Positions 28,013 through 35,406 of a stretch of DNA of 40,712 bases are shown here, in pieces. The translations under genes and the position numbers were made by a program. Position 1 is the stretch's first letter. Each line of letters opens with the position of its first letter. Below the pieces are notes generated by a model that worked only from the letters and a program-made list of their open reading frames with translations, was not told where the DNA came from and searched no databases. This stretch comes from an uncultured Flavobacteriales bacterium (GTDB taxonomy: Bacteria; Bacteroidota; Bacteroidia; Flavobacteriales_E; Vicingaceae), in NCBI GenBank assembly GCA_913056345.1, contig CAJXMH010000027.1:1-40712 (forward strand). Direction: 5' to 3'.

Positions 28013-29177
28013 GCTTGAGTGTACTTTGATAAAGGTCACTGAATTGCTTTCCAATCACCGGCTCAGAAAAAGTTTTGAGCGCATAGTCTCTTATTCGCTC
28101 GCGCTTATAAGTTTGGTAGGTGTGCAGCATCTTTTTGCAAGCAGCTTTGAAGGCTTCTCGATCTCTGCTGGGAAAAAGCAAACCAAGGTCTTCATGCATG
28201 AACTCTTTAATGCCTGGTAAATCAGGTACCACCACTGGAATACCTGCTGCCTGCGCTTCACTGATCACACAAGGTTGGTTTTCAAATTCACTGAAAAGTA
28301 CCAGAAATGCAGCGCTTCCCATTTTTTTTCCAATCTGCTCCCGTTCTGCCGTACCTTTCAGTTGCAAAATATCCGATAATTGCTCCTGCTCAATAAAGTT
28401 ACGGCAAGCTGCTTCATCTTTTCCTTCGCCGTAGAGCTGTAATACAAACTTCTCACCAGCTTGATGTAATGCTGCAAATACCTTTAAAATGTCTAGCACT
28501 TTTTTTGGTCGCTGCAAGAGGTTACCCACAAAAAGCACTTCAGTTACCGCCTCATTTCTTTTATCAATATTGAAGAGCTGTGCATCCACCACATTTGGTA
28601 TTACATGATAATGATTCTTCAAGCCGTGTGCTTGCATGCTTGTTTTTAAATAAGTGGAAACAGTGGTTACAAAACTAGCTTGAGTTACTGCTCGTTTGGT
28701 AAACTGCTTTTTCAAGAAACCGCGGTATTCGTTTCGCTCTTTTAAATAACCCGACCAGTGTTCGGTGATGCCGTAAGGGATGCCTGCTTCCTTTTTCAAG
28801 GCCAAGGCCAAAAAGGCTGAACGACTTAAGACGTGCACATGGCAGAGATCAAATTGCCAGCCACTTTCAACTAGTTTTTGATAACCAAAACGCTGGGCTT
28901 TAGCGTAAGCAATTCCACCCATTAGTTTATCAAGCCAAGCCAAAGCAGTATTGGGTTTAGGGTAAAAGATCCTGAGTTCATAGATTCCCTTGTTTTCTCG
29001 CTCCTCAATCCGATAGCCTTCTTTTAAGTTTGCATCTGAGTGTACAAATAAAACGGCTAGCTGGGCATCTGCTTTAATGGCATGTGCATGATTTTCAATA
29101 AAATTTCCATCAAACCAATCAAACTCATGGGGGTACCACTTGGGTAAAAAGAGGACAGATGGTTTGCTAGTTGGCAT
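28002..29177 (-). CDS. Glycosyltransferase family 4 protein
   Basis: A 391-residue GT-B enzyme. The N-terminal domain starts with VLFLPKWYPHEFDWFDGNFIENHA, a pattern common in family 4 enzymes of surface polysaccharide synthesis. The nucleotide-sugar domain has VLFVGNLLQRPKK, LQLYGEGKDE, LKGTAEREQIGKKMGSAAFLVLFSEFENQPCVISEAQAAGIPVV in separate pieces (the E-x7-E site is in FENQPCVISE). It lies 5 bases after bioY and overlaps the flippase gene. It lacks the N-terminal PTFGGSG-type motif of BshA, so it is not the missing bacillithiol enzyme despite bshB1 nearby. The sugar donor is unknown. Confidence 0.87.
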   Translation of the reverse strand: MPTSKPSVLFLPKWYPHEFDWFDGNFIENHAHAIKADAQLAVLFVHSDANLKEGYRIEERENKGIYELRIFYPKPNTALAWLDKLMGGIAYAKAQRFGYQKLVESGWQFDLCHVHVLSRSAFLALALKKEAGIPYGITEHWSGYLKERNEYRGFLKKQFTKRAVTQASFVTTVSTYLKTSMQAHGLKNHYHVIPNVVDAQLFNIDKRNEAVTEVLFVGNLLQRPKKVLDILKVFAALHQAGEKFVLQLYGEGKDEAACRNFIEQEQLSDILQLKGTAEREQIGKKMGSAAFLVLFSEFENQPCVISEAQAAGIPVVVPDLPGIKEFMHEDLGLLFPSRDREAFKAACKKMLHTYQTYKRERIRDYALKTFSEPVIGKQFSDLYQSTLKHAE

Positions 29178-29182
29178 TGGCT

Positions 29183-29734
29183 TTACTTCTGACGTAAGTC
29201 ATCTCTATTCATTAGGGCTTGAAAACGTGAAATAACGCTAATTAATATGGTAGCCAATAAAATTTTGATCAGCGCTCCTGGCAAGAAGGGTAAGATCCCT
29301 TTCATAAAAGCTGCTTTTAAGTCGAGGTAGGGCAGCAGGCCCACTAGTCCACTGACTAAGATTAAGAGTGTACCCAAAGTGAAAGCAATAAAGTTTTTAC
29401 CAAATTTATTTTCTTTTGTCTCTGCCCACCAACCCATAAAGGCTGCGGCTAGCACAAAACCAATAAAGTAACCCATTGAAGGGCCCATAATCACATTTAT
29501 ACCGCCTTCAAAATCAGCAAAAACAGGCAATCCTAAACCGCCTAATAGCAGGTAGATCAAGATAGCAACTACCCCCCAATTTCGACCAAGCAAGAATGCT
29601 GCAAGTGTCACCGCTAGGCTTTGTCCAGTGACAGGTGCAATGGCGGTATCTTCTCCTAATGAAATAGAAAGTTGGGCAGTGGCACCAATGGCTACTGCCG
29701 CTACTAAACTGCCAACAAGCTTATTCAGATTCAT
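29183..29734 (-). CDS. bioY: Biotin transporter substrate-binding component BioY
   Basis: A 183-residue six-helix membrane protein, the S-component of ECF-type biotin uptake. Family hallmarks are TGQSLAVTLAAFLLGRNWGV, LLGGLGLPVFADFEGG and MGPSMGYFIGFVLAA (each a conserved loop or helix). BioM and BioN ATPase and T-component genes are not nearby. BioY can work alone or with shared ECF modules. Its start overlaps the end of the small secreted-protein gene by 14 bases, and the glycosyltransferase starts 5 bases after its stop. It may therefore be cotranscribed with both. Confidence 0.9.
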   Translation of the reverse strand: MNLNKLVGSLVAAVAIGATAQLSISLGEDTAIAPVTGQSLAVTLAAFLLGRNWGVVAILIYLLLGGLGLPVFADFEGGINVIMGPSMGYFIGFVLAAAFMGWWAETKENKFGKNFIAFTLGTLLILVSGLVGLLPYLDLKAAFMKGILPFLPGALIKILLATILISVISRFQALMNRDDLRQK

Positions 29735-30119
29735 CGCAATGGTCTACATTGTACAAGTTCCTTTCCAATACTTCAAGCTTAAAGCTATCGTCAAGAATGC
29801 TTTCGTTTGCGAGCGTTTCGGTGCTAATAATGTGAATCGGTCTAAACCAATTGTGCCAAAAACCCTTCTTCAGACAGTCGTTTAACTTTGCTCGCTCTTC
29901 TAATATTCCGTTGCTATACAGTCCTAATTCGGCAAAAACGATAAGATGGGTTCTTACTTTATTTTTAAACTTGACCCTAAGTTCAAGATCACCGGCATCA
30001 TTTGCTTTCCATTTATACTTAATTTCCAAACTGTCTCCACTTTCAAGAGTTTGGTATTTTTGGGCCATAGCATTGATTCCAAGCCCTATGAAAAAGAAAA
30101 ATATAAAAAGGGTACGCAT
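29721..30119 (-). CDS. Small secreted protein of unknown function
   Basis: A 132-residue protein with a signal peptide (MRTLFIFFFFIGLGINAMAQ, cleavage near 20). The mature part is about 112 residues with alternating beta-type segments (LEIKYKWKANDAGDLELRVKF, THLIVFAELGLYSNG). Two Cys (NDCLKKGFWHNWF and NVDHCDESE) could form a disulfide in the periplasm. No family is recognised. It probably heads a transcript with bioY because of the 14-base overlap. A TACCTTCG variant -7 box lies 11 bases before its ATG. Confidence 0.6.
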   Translation of the reverse strand: MRTLFIFFFFIGLGINAMAQKYQTLESGDSLEIKYKWKANDAGDLELRVKFKNKVRTHLIVFAELGLYSNGILEERAKLNDCLKKGFWHNWFRPIHIISTETLANESILDDSFKLEVLERNLYNVDHCDESE

Positions 30120-30174
30120 GCTTTTTTTTGCGAAGGTAAGCTTTCAATAAAAATTAAATAGCTTTTAAAAAAGC

Positions 30175-30206
30175 TTTGCAGAACTCAATAATTAGTGGTT
30201 ATTTTG
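30175..30206 (+). promoter_or_regulatory. rpmB promoter
   Basis: TTTG (30175-30178), a 20-base spacer, then TTATTTTG (30199-30206, one mismatch to the -7 consensus), 32 bases before the rpmB ATG. Confidence 0.45.
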
Positions 30207-30238
30207 CACTCCAAATTTTTTAGCTAAATAGAGAAGAG

Positions 30239-30472
30239 ATGTCTAAAGTTTGTCAAATCACCGGAAAGCGAGTTATCACAGGAAATAATGTTTCACATTC
30301 TAAGCGTAGAACACGCAGAACTTTTGAGCCGAATTTATTCAGCCGTAAGTTTTACGATCCTGAAAATGACAATTGGGTAAAGTTGAAAGTTTCAGCTAAA
30401 GGTATTCGCATCATCAACAAGAAAGGCATTGCCAATGCCATGAAAGAAGCAAAAGCGAAAGGTTTCATGTAA
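30239..30472 (+). CDS. rpmB: 50S ribosomal protein L28
   Basis: A 77-residue large-subunit protein with the family start [20 protein letters not shown] and the C-terminal [13 protein letters not shown]. It lacks the paired Cys of zinc-binding L28, so it is the zinc-free type. In many Bacteroidota rpmB is directly followed by rpmG, a DUF4295 gene and ftsY. Here a strong terminator follows and rpmG is 3.5 kb away. Confidence 0.97.
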   Translation: MSKVCQITGKRVITGNNVSHSKRRTRRTFEPNLFSRKFYDPENDNWVKLKVSAKGIRIINKKGIANAMKEAKAKGFM

Positions 30473-30493
30473 ACCTGTTCAGATAAGATTATT

Positions 30494-30524
30494 AAAAATC
30501 CCGCCCAACCGGCGGGATTTTTTT
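30494..30524 (+). terminator. Terminator after rpmB (copy 1 of an identical 31-bp element)
   Basis: A perfect 8-bp stem ATCCCGCC / GGCGGGAT with loop CAACC, preceded by A and followed by seven T. The same 31 bases, loop included, recur at 32256-32286 after the next gene. Confidence 0.9.
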
Positions 30525-30539
30525 GTTTTAAAGCTGTAT

Positions 30540-30557
30540 AACAGCCGTGAGGCTGTT
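30540..30557 (+). terminator. Second small hairpin after rpmB
   Basis: A perfect 7-bp stem AACAGCC / GGCTGTT with loop GTGA, followed by a T-rich stretch (GTTTATTTATTTC). It may be a backup terminator. The 100 bases after it are AT-rich with no gene. Confidence 0.45.
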
Positions 30558-30657
30558 GTTTATTTATTTCTTTTTTAATTTATTGTTAATCAGTTATTTG
30601 TAATAATTTTCAACAAAAATTAAAGATGTTTCGTTGTTTAGATTGGGTGAAATTGGG

Positions 30658-30689
30658 TTTTTGAATAAGTGAACTGAAAATTAAATTTG
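30658..30689 (+). promoter_or_regulatory. Promoter of the T9SS cargo gene
   Basis: TTTTTG (30658-30663), 18 bases, then TAAATTTG (30682-30689), an excellent match to the Bacteroidota consensus. The -7 box ends 44 bases before the ATG. The gene therefore has its own promoter and terminator. Confidence 0.65.
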
Positions 30690-30733
30690 TTCGTTTAAAC
30701 CACTAATAAGGTAAATTATTCTAACATAATTTT

Positions 30734-32254
30734 ATGGAAATGCGCCTTTTGTTTGTTTTCCTTTTTTCTTTGAGTACAAGTTTGTCGGCCCAGACTTATT
30801 CAGACAAATCTTTTACTACTGGCTTCCTTGCTCGTAACCAGTCAGGATTTTTTGCCGATACCTATCCACAGCTGATATTAGAAGGAGACACAATCGTAAA
30901 CCTTTCTTTCAGTAAATCAATGAGTTCATCATATCGAACAGGTGAACGATGGCACTACCGTTTAAATCCGCAACTGCAAGTTGTTGATAGTTTTAGGGTT
31001 TATCAGCGCAGTACTACTCATCAAACATCTGACTCAGAAGAGTTGTCTCATGATGTTAGATTAGTAGAAGATCAAAGTAATGGTGATTTATACCAGTACA
31101 GTGTAGATGTGCCAAACTCAAGCAGTCTTAGCTTAGAAATATACAATACAAATCGAAACTTAAGTGCTGACAGCCTAATTTTCAGCACAACTCTCACAGG
31201 TATTGCACGCGTGTTACCATTCATTTATGATACCACTTTAGTGCTATTTAGAGAGCCATCGATATCAGCCCAATCACGAGTGCTATTTTACAGTTTAAAT
31301 AGTCAACAACTAACAGGTCAAATTAATAATCTACCTGCCATTTTAACATACCCATATAAGGCTTTAGTAAATCCACAAAACCCTGCTGAGGTATTTGTTT
31401 TCAATTTATTCGCAGCCTCTAACCCCATTCTAAGAATTGATTGGAGAAATCAGAGGTTTATTGAGAGTTATGATGATGTTAACGGTTTAATAGACTTTCA
31501 ATTAGCTGCTATTTATAGAAAGTCTGGAGAATCTTACAATGACATCTTTATTGAAGATACGAATTCCATTAAACTCATTGGAACACATAGGCCAATGGGG
31601 TTTACCTCTACAGGACAGAATTATTCAAATCAGGGTGCTGTGCATACTATTAATACAAATGATTCTATAGTTGCGATAAGGGAGTTAGGATCACCAAGCC
31701 CCGGTAGTGCAAATGATCTTAGTATTATGTTGTATAATCGGTTTAATCAGCAAGAGGTTTTTGCATGCAGAAACCACAGAAGAGGAGGTTTTTACATGCG
31801 GACAGATTCTTCAAAAGTGACAATCATAAAAATAGACTCTAATGCTCAAAAGGACAGCTTAACCTTTTACGGAAAATACGACCATCGCCCTGTAGATATG
31901 AAAATGAATTCACAAGGAGACCTATTTATTGCTATGATGATGTCAAGGCGAGATCTAAATTTCGAAGCATTTGTAGTTTTAACCAAGATACCTGCAGGTG
32001 TTTTTACCACTGTTAAAGAGCAACAGTTAAGTAGGAAAATTTATTTATACCCTAACCCTACGAAAAATAGGCTAAGGTCAACCGAATTCAAAGAAGCGAA
32101 TAGAATCTTAATCTACACATTTGAGGGGAAATTAATTCAGGAATATAGAGGAGGTGTCGAGCAATTGAATGTGAGTCATTTAAAGCCAGGTTCTTACCTG
32201 ATTCAAACAGAGCTTGAAGGTAAGTTAAATAGTGGATTATTCATTAAGCAATAA
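30734..32254 (+). CDS. Secreted protein with type IX secretion C-terminal sorting domain
   Basis: A 506-residue protein. The N-terminal signal peptide is MEMRLLFVFLFSLSTSLSAQ. The long central region (about 25-430) is of unknown fold, rich in beta-type segments and Ser, Asn and Thr. A C-terminal type A T9SS sorting domain covers about residues 434-506: IYLYPNPTKNRL, then RILIYTFEGKLIQEY, then LNVSHLKPGSYLIQTE and GLFIKQ. Such proteins cross the outer membrane and are released or attached to the surface. Codon use looks more AT-rich than in the flanking ribosomal genes. The gene is bracketed by two identical terminators and has its own promoter, so it looks like a self-contained transcription unit placed between rpmB and the rpmG cluster. 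Confidence 0.85.
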   Translation: MEMRLLFVFLFSLSTSLSAQTYSDKSFTTGFLARNQSGFFADTYPQLILEGDTIVNLSFSKSMSSSYRTGERWHYRLNPQLQVVDSFRVYQRSTTHQTSDSEELSHDVRLVEDQSNGDLYQYSVDVPNSSSLSLEIYNTNRNLSADSLIFSTTLTGIARVLPFIYDTTLVLFREPSISAQSRVLFYSLNSQQLTGQINNLPAILTYPYKALVNPQNPAEVFVFNLFAASNPILRIDWRNQRFIESYDDVNGLIDFQLAAIYRKSGESYNDIFIEDTNSIKLIGTHRPMGFTSTGQNYSNQGAVHTINTNDSIVAIRELGSPSPGSANDLSIMLYNRFNQQEVFACRNHRRGGFYMRTDSSKVTIIKIDSNAQKDSLTFYGKYDHRPVDMKMNSQGDLFIAMMMSRRDLNFEAFVVLTKIPAGVFTTVKEQQLSRKIYLYPNPTKNRLRSTEFKEANRILIYTFEGKLIQEYRGGVEQLNVSHLKPGSYLIQTELEGKLNSGLFIKQ

Positions 32255-32286
32255 AAAAAATCCCGCCCAACCGGCGGGATTTTTTT
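32253..32286 (+). terminator. Terminator after the T9SS gene (copy 2 of the identical element)
   Basis: The same stem ATCCCGCC / GGCGGGAT and loop CAACC as at 30494, with a longer upstream A run that includes the gene's stop codon and seven T after the stem. Probably functional in both directions. Confidence 0.9.
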
Positions 32287-32331
32287 ATGCCCGCTTGTCA
32301 CAAAAGCCAAGCGCATTTCTGACTTTCTCGA

Positions 32332-32339
32332 TATTTTTG
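32332..32339 (+). promoter_or_regulatory. -7 box next to the M24 peptidase start
   Basis: TATTTTTG, a perfect TAnnTTTG box, ends 4 bases before the ATG at 32344. No good -33 TTG is visible at the right distance. Confidence 0.4.
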
Positions 32340-32343
32340 AAAT

Positions 32344-33750
32344 ATGAAATACCCATTAGTAATTGGCATACTGGCTTTTGCTTTTTCTCTAAAAGCACAG
32401 GATGATCAGATTAAGCTTAACCAAAAGCAGCAAAATTATTACGAATATGAGGACGACTTTTTGTCGCCTGCCTTTCACCAAAGTCGACGAGACTCACTAA
32501 GGGCTTTAATGCCTGAAGGAACAGCTGCTGTATTGTTTTCTGCGCCTGAGCGCAACCGCTCAAATGATGTCTACTATGAATACCATCAGGACCCAAACTT
32601 TTATTATTTGACAGGATTACGCGAGCCCAATAGCATGCTTGTTCTGTTTAAAGAACCCATCTATTTTCAAGGGCAAGAAACCACTGAGATGGTATTTGTG
32701 CAGGAACGTAATCCTAGTTCAGAAATTTGGAACGGCAGACGTTTAGGGGTTGATGGAGCAATAAAGCGCTTGGAAATCCAAACGGTTTTGGCCAATACTA
32801 CTTTCAAAAACTTAGCACTTCCCTTTGATAGTTTAAAACGGGTATACTTCCAAAAACCTTATGCCATGGAAGAGCAAGATATTGAAGAGAGTGCTTCTTT
32901 AAAAGGACTTTTCCACCACTTTGAACAAAAGGTAGATTCTTTTTCGCCCATTGCTGAGACGCATTTAGGCATGATGATGGCCAAGTTAAGGCAAGTCAAA
33001 ACCGAAGAAGAACTTAGCCTACTTCGTAAAGCCATCAACATTACCTGTGAAGCACAAAATGAGCTGATGCGCAAGATCACCCCTGAAATGGCTGAGTACG
33101 AAACGGAAGCCATCATTGAATATGTCTTTAAACGAAACGGAGCTGAATATCCTGGTTTTCCATCCATACAGGGAAGTGGAGAGAATTCCTGCATTTTACA
33201 TTATACCTCAAACCGTCGTCCGCTAAAAAATGGAGGGTTACTTGTGAGTGATGTGGGAGCAGAATACCACGCTTATACTGCAGATGTTACCCGCACCATA
33301 CCACCTGATGGGAAGTTTTCTAAAGAGGAAAGAAAAGTCTACAACTTAGTACTCGAAGCCCAAAAGGCCGGAATAGAAGCCGCTAAGGTGGGTAACAGTT
33401 TCTGGGCACCGCATCAAGCAGCGAGAAAAGTAATTGCCGAAGGCTTGGTCAAACTTGGCATAACTGAAAAGGAATCAGCGGTGGGTGATTATTTTATGCA
33501 CGGCACTTCGCATTATTTAGGTCTGGATGTGCATGATGCAGGTATGTATATGCCATTAGAAGCAGGGAATGTGATTACAGTTGAGCCGGGAATTTACATT
33601 GCTGAGGGTTCTGATTGTGATGCAAAATGGTGGAACATTGGGGTGCGCATTGAAGATGATATTTTGATTCGGGAGGAAGGTCCTGAGAATTTATCGGCAG
33701 CATCTCCTAGAACTATTGCTGAGATCGAGGCTTTGATGGAGGAGGAGTGA
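32344..33750 (+). CDS. Exported Xaa-Pro aminopeptidase (M24B)
   Basis: A 468-residue metallopeptidase that removes N-terminal residues before proline. The signal peptide is MKYPLVIGILAFAFSLKAQ. An aminopeptidase P N-terminal domain (about 45-190, with DPNFYYLTGL) precedes the pita-bread catalytic domain. Metal ligands can be placed in SDVGAEYHAYTADVTRT (two Asp), HGTSHYLGLDVHD (His), ITVEPGIYI (Glu) and VRIEDDILI (Glu), so the dinuclear site is complete. Periplasmic peptide breakdown is the likely role. It stands between the duplicated terminator and the heptamer repeat tract. Confidence 0.92.
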   Translation: MKYPLVIGILAFAFSLKAQDDQIKLNQKQQNYYEYEDDFLSPAFHQSRRDSLRALMPEGTAAVLFSAPERNRSNDVYYEYHQDPNFYYLTGLREPNSMLVLFKEPIYFQGQETTEMVFVQERNPSSEIWNGRRLGVDGAIKRLEIQTVLANTTFKNLALPFDSLKRVYFQKPYAMEEQDIEESASLKGLFHHFEQKVDSFSPIAETHLGMMMAKLRQVKTEEELSLLRKAINITCEAQNELMRKITPEMAEYETEAIIEYVFKRNGAEYPGFPSIQGSGENSCILHYTSNRRPLKNGGLLVSDVGAEYHAYTADVTRTIPPDGKFSKEERKVYNLVLEAQKAGIEAAKVGNSFWAPHQAARKVIAEGLVKLGITEKESAVGDYFMHGTSHYLGLDVHDAGMYMPLEAGNVITVEPGIYIAEGSDCDAKWWNIGVRIEDDILIREEGPENLSAASPRTIAEIEALMEEE

Positions 33751-33769
33751 GAAGTTAGACCGCTGCGCT

Positions 33770-33939
33770 TTTAGAATTGAGAAGTGAGAAGTGAGAAGTG
33801 AGTATTGAGAAATGAGTATTGAGAAATGAGTATTGAGAAATGAGTATTGAGAAATGAGTATTGAGAAATGAGTATTGAGATCGCTTCGCTCTTAGAATTA
33901 AGAATTAACAATTGAGAATTAAAATATTGAGAATTGGGA
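33770..33939 (+). repeat. Heptamer-periodic tandem repeat tract
   Basis: This region repeats with a 7-base period. First come three copies of GAGAAGT (33779-33799), then 5.8 copies of the 14-mer GAGTATTGAGAAAT (33800-33880). TCGCTTCGCTC interrupts, and degenerate heptamers follow (TTAGAAT, TAAGAAT, TAACAAT, TGAGAAT to about 33935). The tract is framed by two similar segments, CGCTGCGCTTTTAGAATT on the left and CGCTTCGCTCTTAGAATT on the right. No coding function is visible. It fills most of the 254-base gap between the M24 gene and rpmG. Copy number is probably variable. Confidence 0.9.
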
Positions 33940-33970
33940 AAAGGGTTTTACTTCTTATATAAAAATTAAT

Positions 33971-33978
33971 TACATTTG
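33971..33978 (+). promoter_or_regulatory. Promoter (-7 box) of the rpmG cluster
   Basis: TACATTTG, a perfect -7 box, 26 bases before the rpmG ATG. The -33 region is only TTTT-like. It is needed because rpmG is separated from rpmB here. Confidence 0.55.
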
Positions 33979-34004
33979 CGCTCCCGTAAATAAATCGTGG
34001 AATC

Positions 34005-34187
34005 ATGGCGAAAAAAGGAAACAGAATACAAGTAATTTTAGAGTGCACCGAGCATAAAGAAAGCGGCATGCATGGTACCTCAAGATACATTACCACTAAG
34101 AACAGAAAGAACACTCCAGATCGCATGGAGCTAAAAAAATACAACCCCATTTTGAAAAAAATGACGGTTCATAAAGAAATCAAGTAA
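34005..34187 (+). CDS. rpmG: 50S ribosomal protein L33
   Basis: A 60-residue large-subunit protein. Family features are [17 protein letters not shown] and [19 protein letters not shown]. It has a single Cys (C14) and so lacks the two CxxC pairs of zinc-binding L33. It is followed after 11 bases by the DUF4295 gene and then ftsY, the usual Bacteroidota order. Confidence 0.96.
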   Translation: MAKKGNRIQVILECTEHKESGMHGTSRYITTKNRKNTPDRMELKKYNPILKKMTVHKEIK

Positions 34188-34198
34188 AAAGATAAACC

Positions 34199-34354
34199 AT
34201 GGCTAAGAAAACAGTTGCATCCCTACAAAAAGGAGAAGGAAAAGCGTTTACCAAAGTGATTAAAATGGTAAAATCTGAAAAGTCAGGTTCTTACGCTTTT
34301 AAAGAAGAAATGGTACCGAATGAAAAGGTGAAAGACTTCTTCGAGAAAAACTAA
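34199..34354 (+). CDS. DUF4295 family small basic protein
   Basis: A 51-residue Lys-rich protein that starts MAKKTVASLQKGEGKAF, continues TKVIKMVKSEKSGSYAF and ends VKDFFEKN. It matches the DUF4295 family, found in Bacteroidota next to rpmG and ftsY. The basic composition and constant company of ribosomal genes suggest a ribosome-associated role, which is inference. The ATG at 34199 overlaps CCATGG and lies 11 bases after rpmG; the pair is surely cotranscribed. Confidence 0.9.
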   Translation: MAKKTVASLQKGEGKAFTKVIKMVKSEKSGSYAFKEEMVPNEKVKDFFEKN

Positions 34355-34383
34355 AAGCACAAACAAAATAGTATTACTTATTG

Positions 34384-34417
34384 AAGGCTTCTTTCGCTCT
34401 GAGAGAGGCCTTTTTTT
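34384..34417 (+). terminator. Terminator after the DUF4295 gene
   Basis: An 11-bp stem AAGGCTTCTTT / AGAGAGGCCTT (two G-U pairs) with a 7-base loop, followed by a run of T. It sits only 14 bases before the ftsY ATG, so ftsY is either read through or has a promoter within the hairpin region. Confidence 0.75.
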
Positions 34418-34430
34418 ATACCTAAAACAG

Positions 34431-35384
34431 ATGGGTTTATTCAATATCTTTTCAAAAGATAAAAAGGAAGCGCTAGACGAGGGCCTCAGCAAAACCAAAG
34501 AAAGCTTTTTTGGTAAACTTAGCCGAGCAGTAGTTGGTAAAACTAAGGTTGACGATGAGGTGCTAGACGACCTAGAGGAAGTGCTGATCACCTCAGATGT
34601 TGGGGTTAATACCACCCTTAAGATCATTGAGCGCATTGAAGCAAGAGTAGCTAAAGACAAATATGTGAATACCAAAGAGCTGAATGGTATACTTCGAGAG
34701 GAGATCATGGCGCTCTTAGAAGAAAATAACACCACCGACTACACTCAATTTACTTTACCGGAAGGACATAAGCCCCATGTAATCATGGTGGTTGGCGTAA
34801 ACGGCGTTGGCAAAACCACTACTATTGGAAAATTAGCCTACCAACTAAAAAAGATGGGTAAAAAGGTCGTGCTTGGTGCATCTGATACTTTTAGAGCTGC
34901 TGCAGTCGATCAACTTACTATTTGGTCGGAGCGCGTAGACGTGCCCATTGTTTCTCAAGGCATGGGTGCAGATCCTGCTTCGGTTGCTTACGATACCATG
35001 CAGTCTGCCGTGGCCCAAGGCGCCGATGTAGCCATAATTGATACAGCAGGGCGGTTGCACAATAAGGTGAATTTGATGAACGAATTAACCAAGATCAAGC
35101 GGGTCATGCAAAAAGTGGTGCCAGATGCACCCCATGAAATTCTGTTGGTTTTAGATGGTTCTACAGGTCAAAATGCCTTTGAACAAGCTAAACAGTTTAC
35201 CGCCGCCACTGAAGTTAACGCCCTCGCCTTGACCAAACTCGACGGTACGGCAAAAGGGGGAGTGGTGATTGGTATTTCAGATCAATTTAAAATTCCCGTA
35301 AAGTACATTGGCGTGGGAGAGGGTATGGAACACCTGCAGGTGTTTAATCGCAAAGAGTTTGTAGACAGCTTGTTTAACGAATAG
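34431..35384 (+). CDS. ftsY: Signal recognition particle receptor FtsY
   Basis: A 317-residue SRP GTPase that docks SRP-ribosome complexes at the membrane. The N-domain helical bundle is at residues 1-100 (no long acidic A-domain, as usual in this phylum). The G-domain has G1 GVNGVGKTTTIGKLA near residue 122, the DTFRAAA segment, G3 IIDTAGRLHNKVNLM, and G4 TKLDGTAKGG. The C-terminus is GVGEGMEHLQVFNRKEFVDSLF. Complete and normal. Confidence 0.97.
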   Translation: MGLFNIFSKDKKEALDEGLSKTKESFFGKLSRAVVGKTKVDDEVLDDLEEVLITSDVGVNTTLKIIERIEARVAKDKYVNTKELNGILREEIMALLEENNTTDYTQFTLPEGHKPHVIMVVGVNGVGKTTTIGKLAYQLKKMGKKVVLGASDTFRAAAVDQLTIWSERVDVPIVSQGMGADPASVAYDTMQSAVAQGADVAIIDTAGRLHNKVNLMNELTKIKRVMQKVVPDAPHEILLVLDGSTGQNAFEQAKQFTAATEVNALALTKLDGTAKGGVVIGISDQFKIPVKYIGVGEGMEHLQVFNRKEFVDSLFNE

Positions 35385-35406
35385 CAGCTAAAAGAGGAAG
35401 AAGGCA

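Noticed and set aside
28002-29177. Glycosyltransferase as BshA
   Set aside because: The N-terminus lacks the BshA glycine-rich PTFGGSG-type start and it sits with a flippase and bioY, so it is more likely a surface glycan enzyme.
33770-33939. Repeat tract as a CRISPR array
   Set aside because: The repeats are 7 or 14 bases and directly adjacent, with no unique spacers of 25-40 bases and no cas genes in the window.
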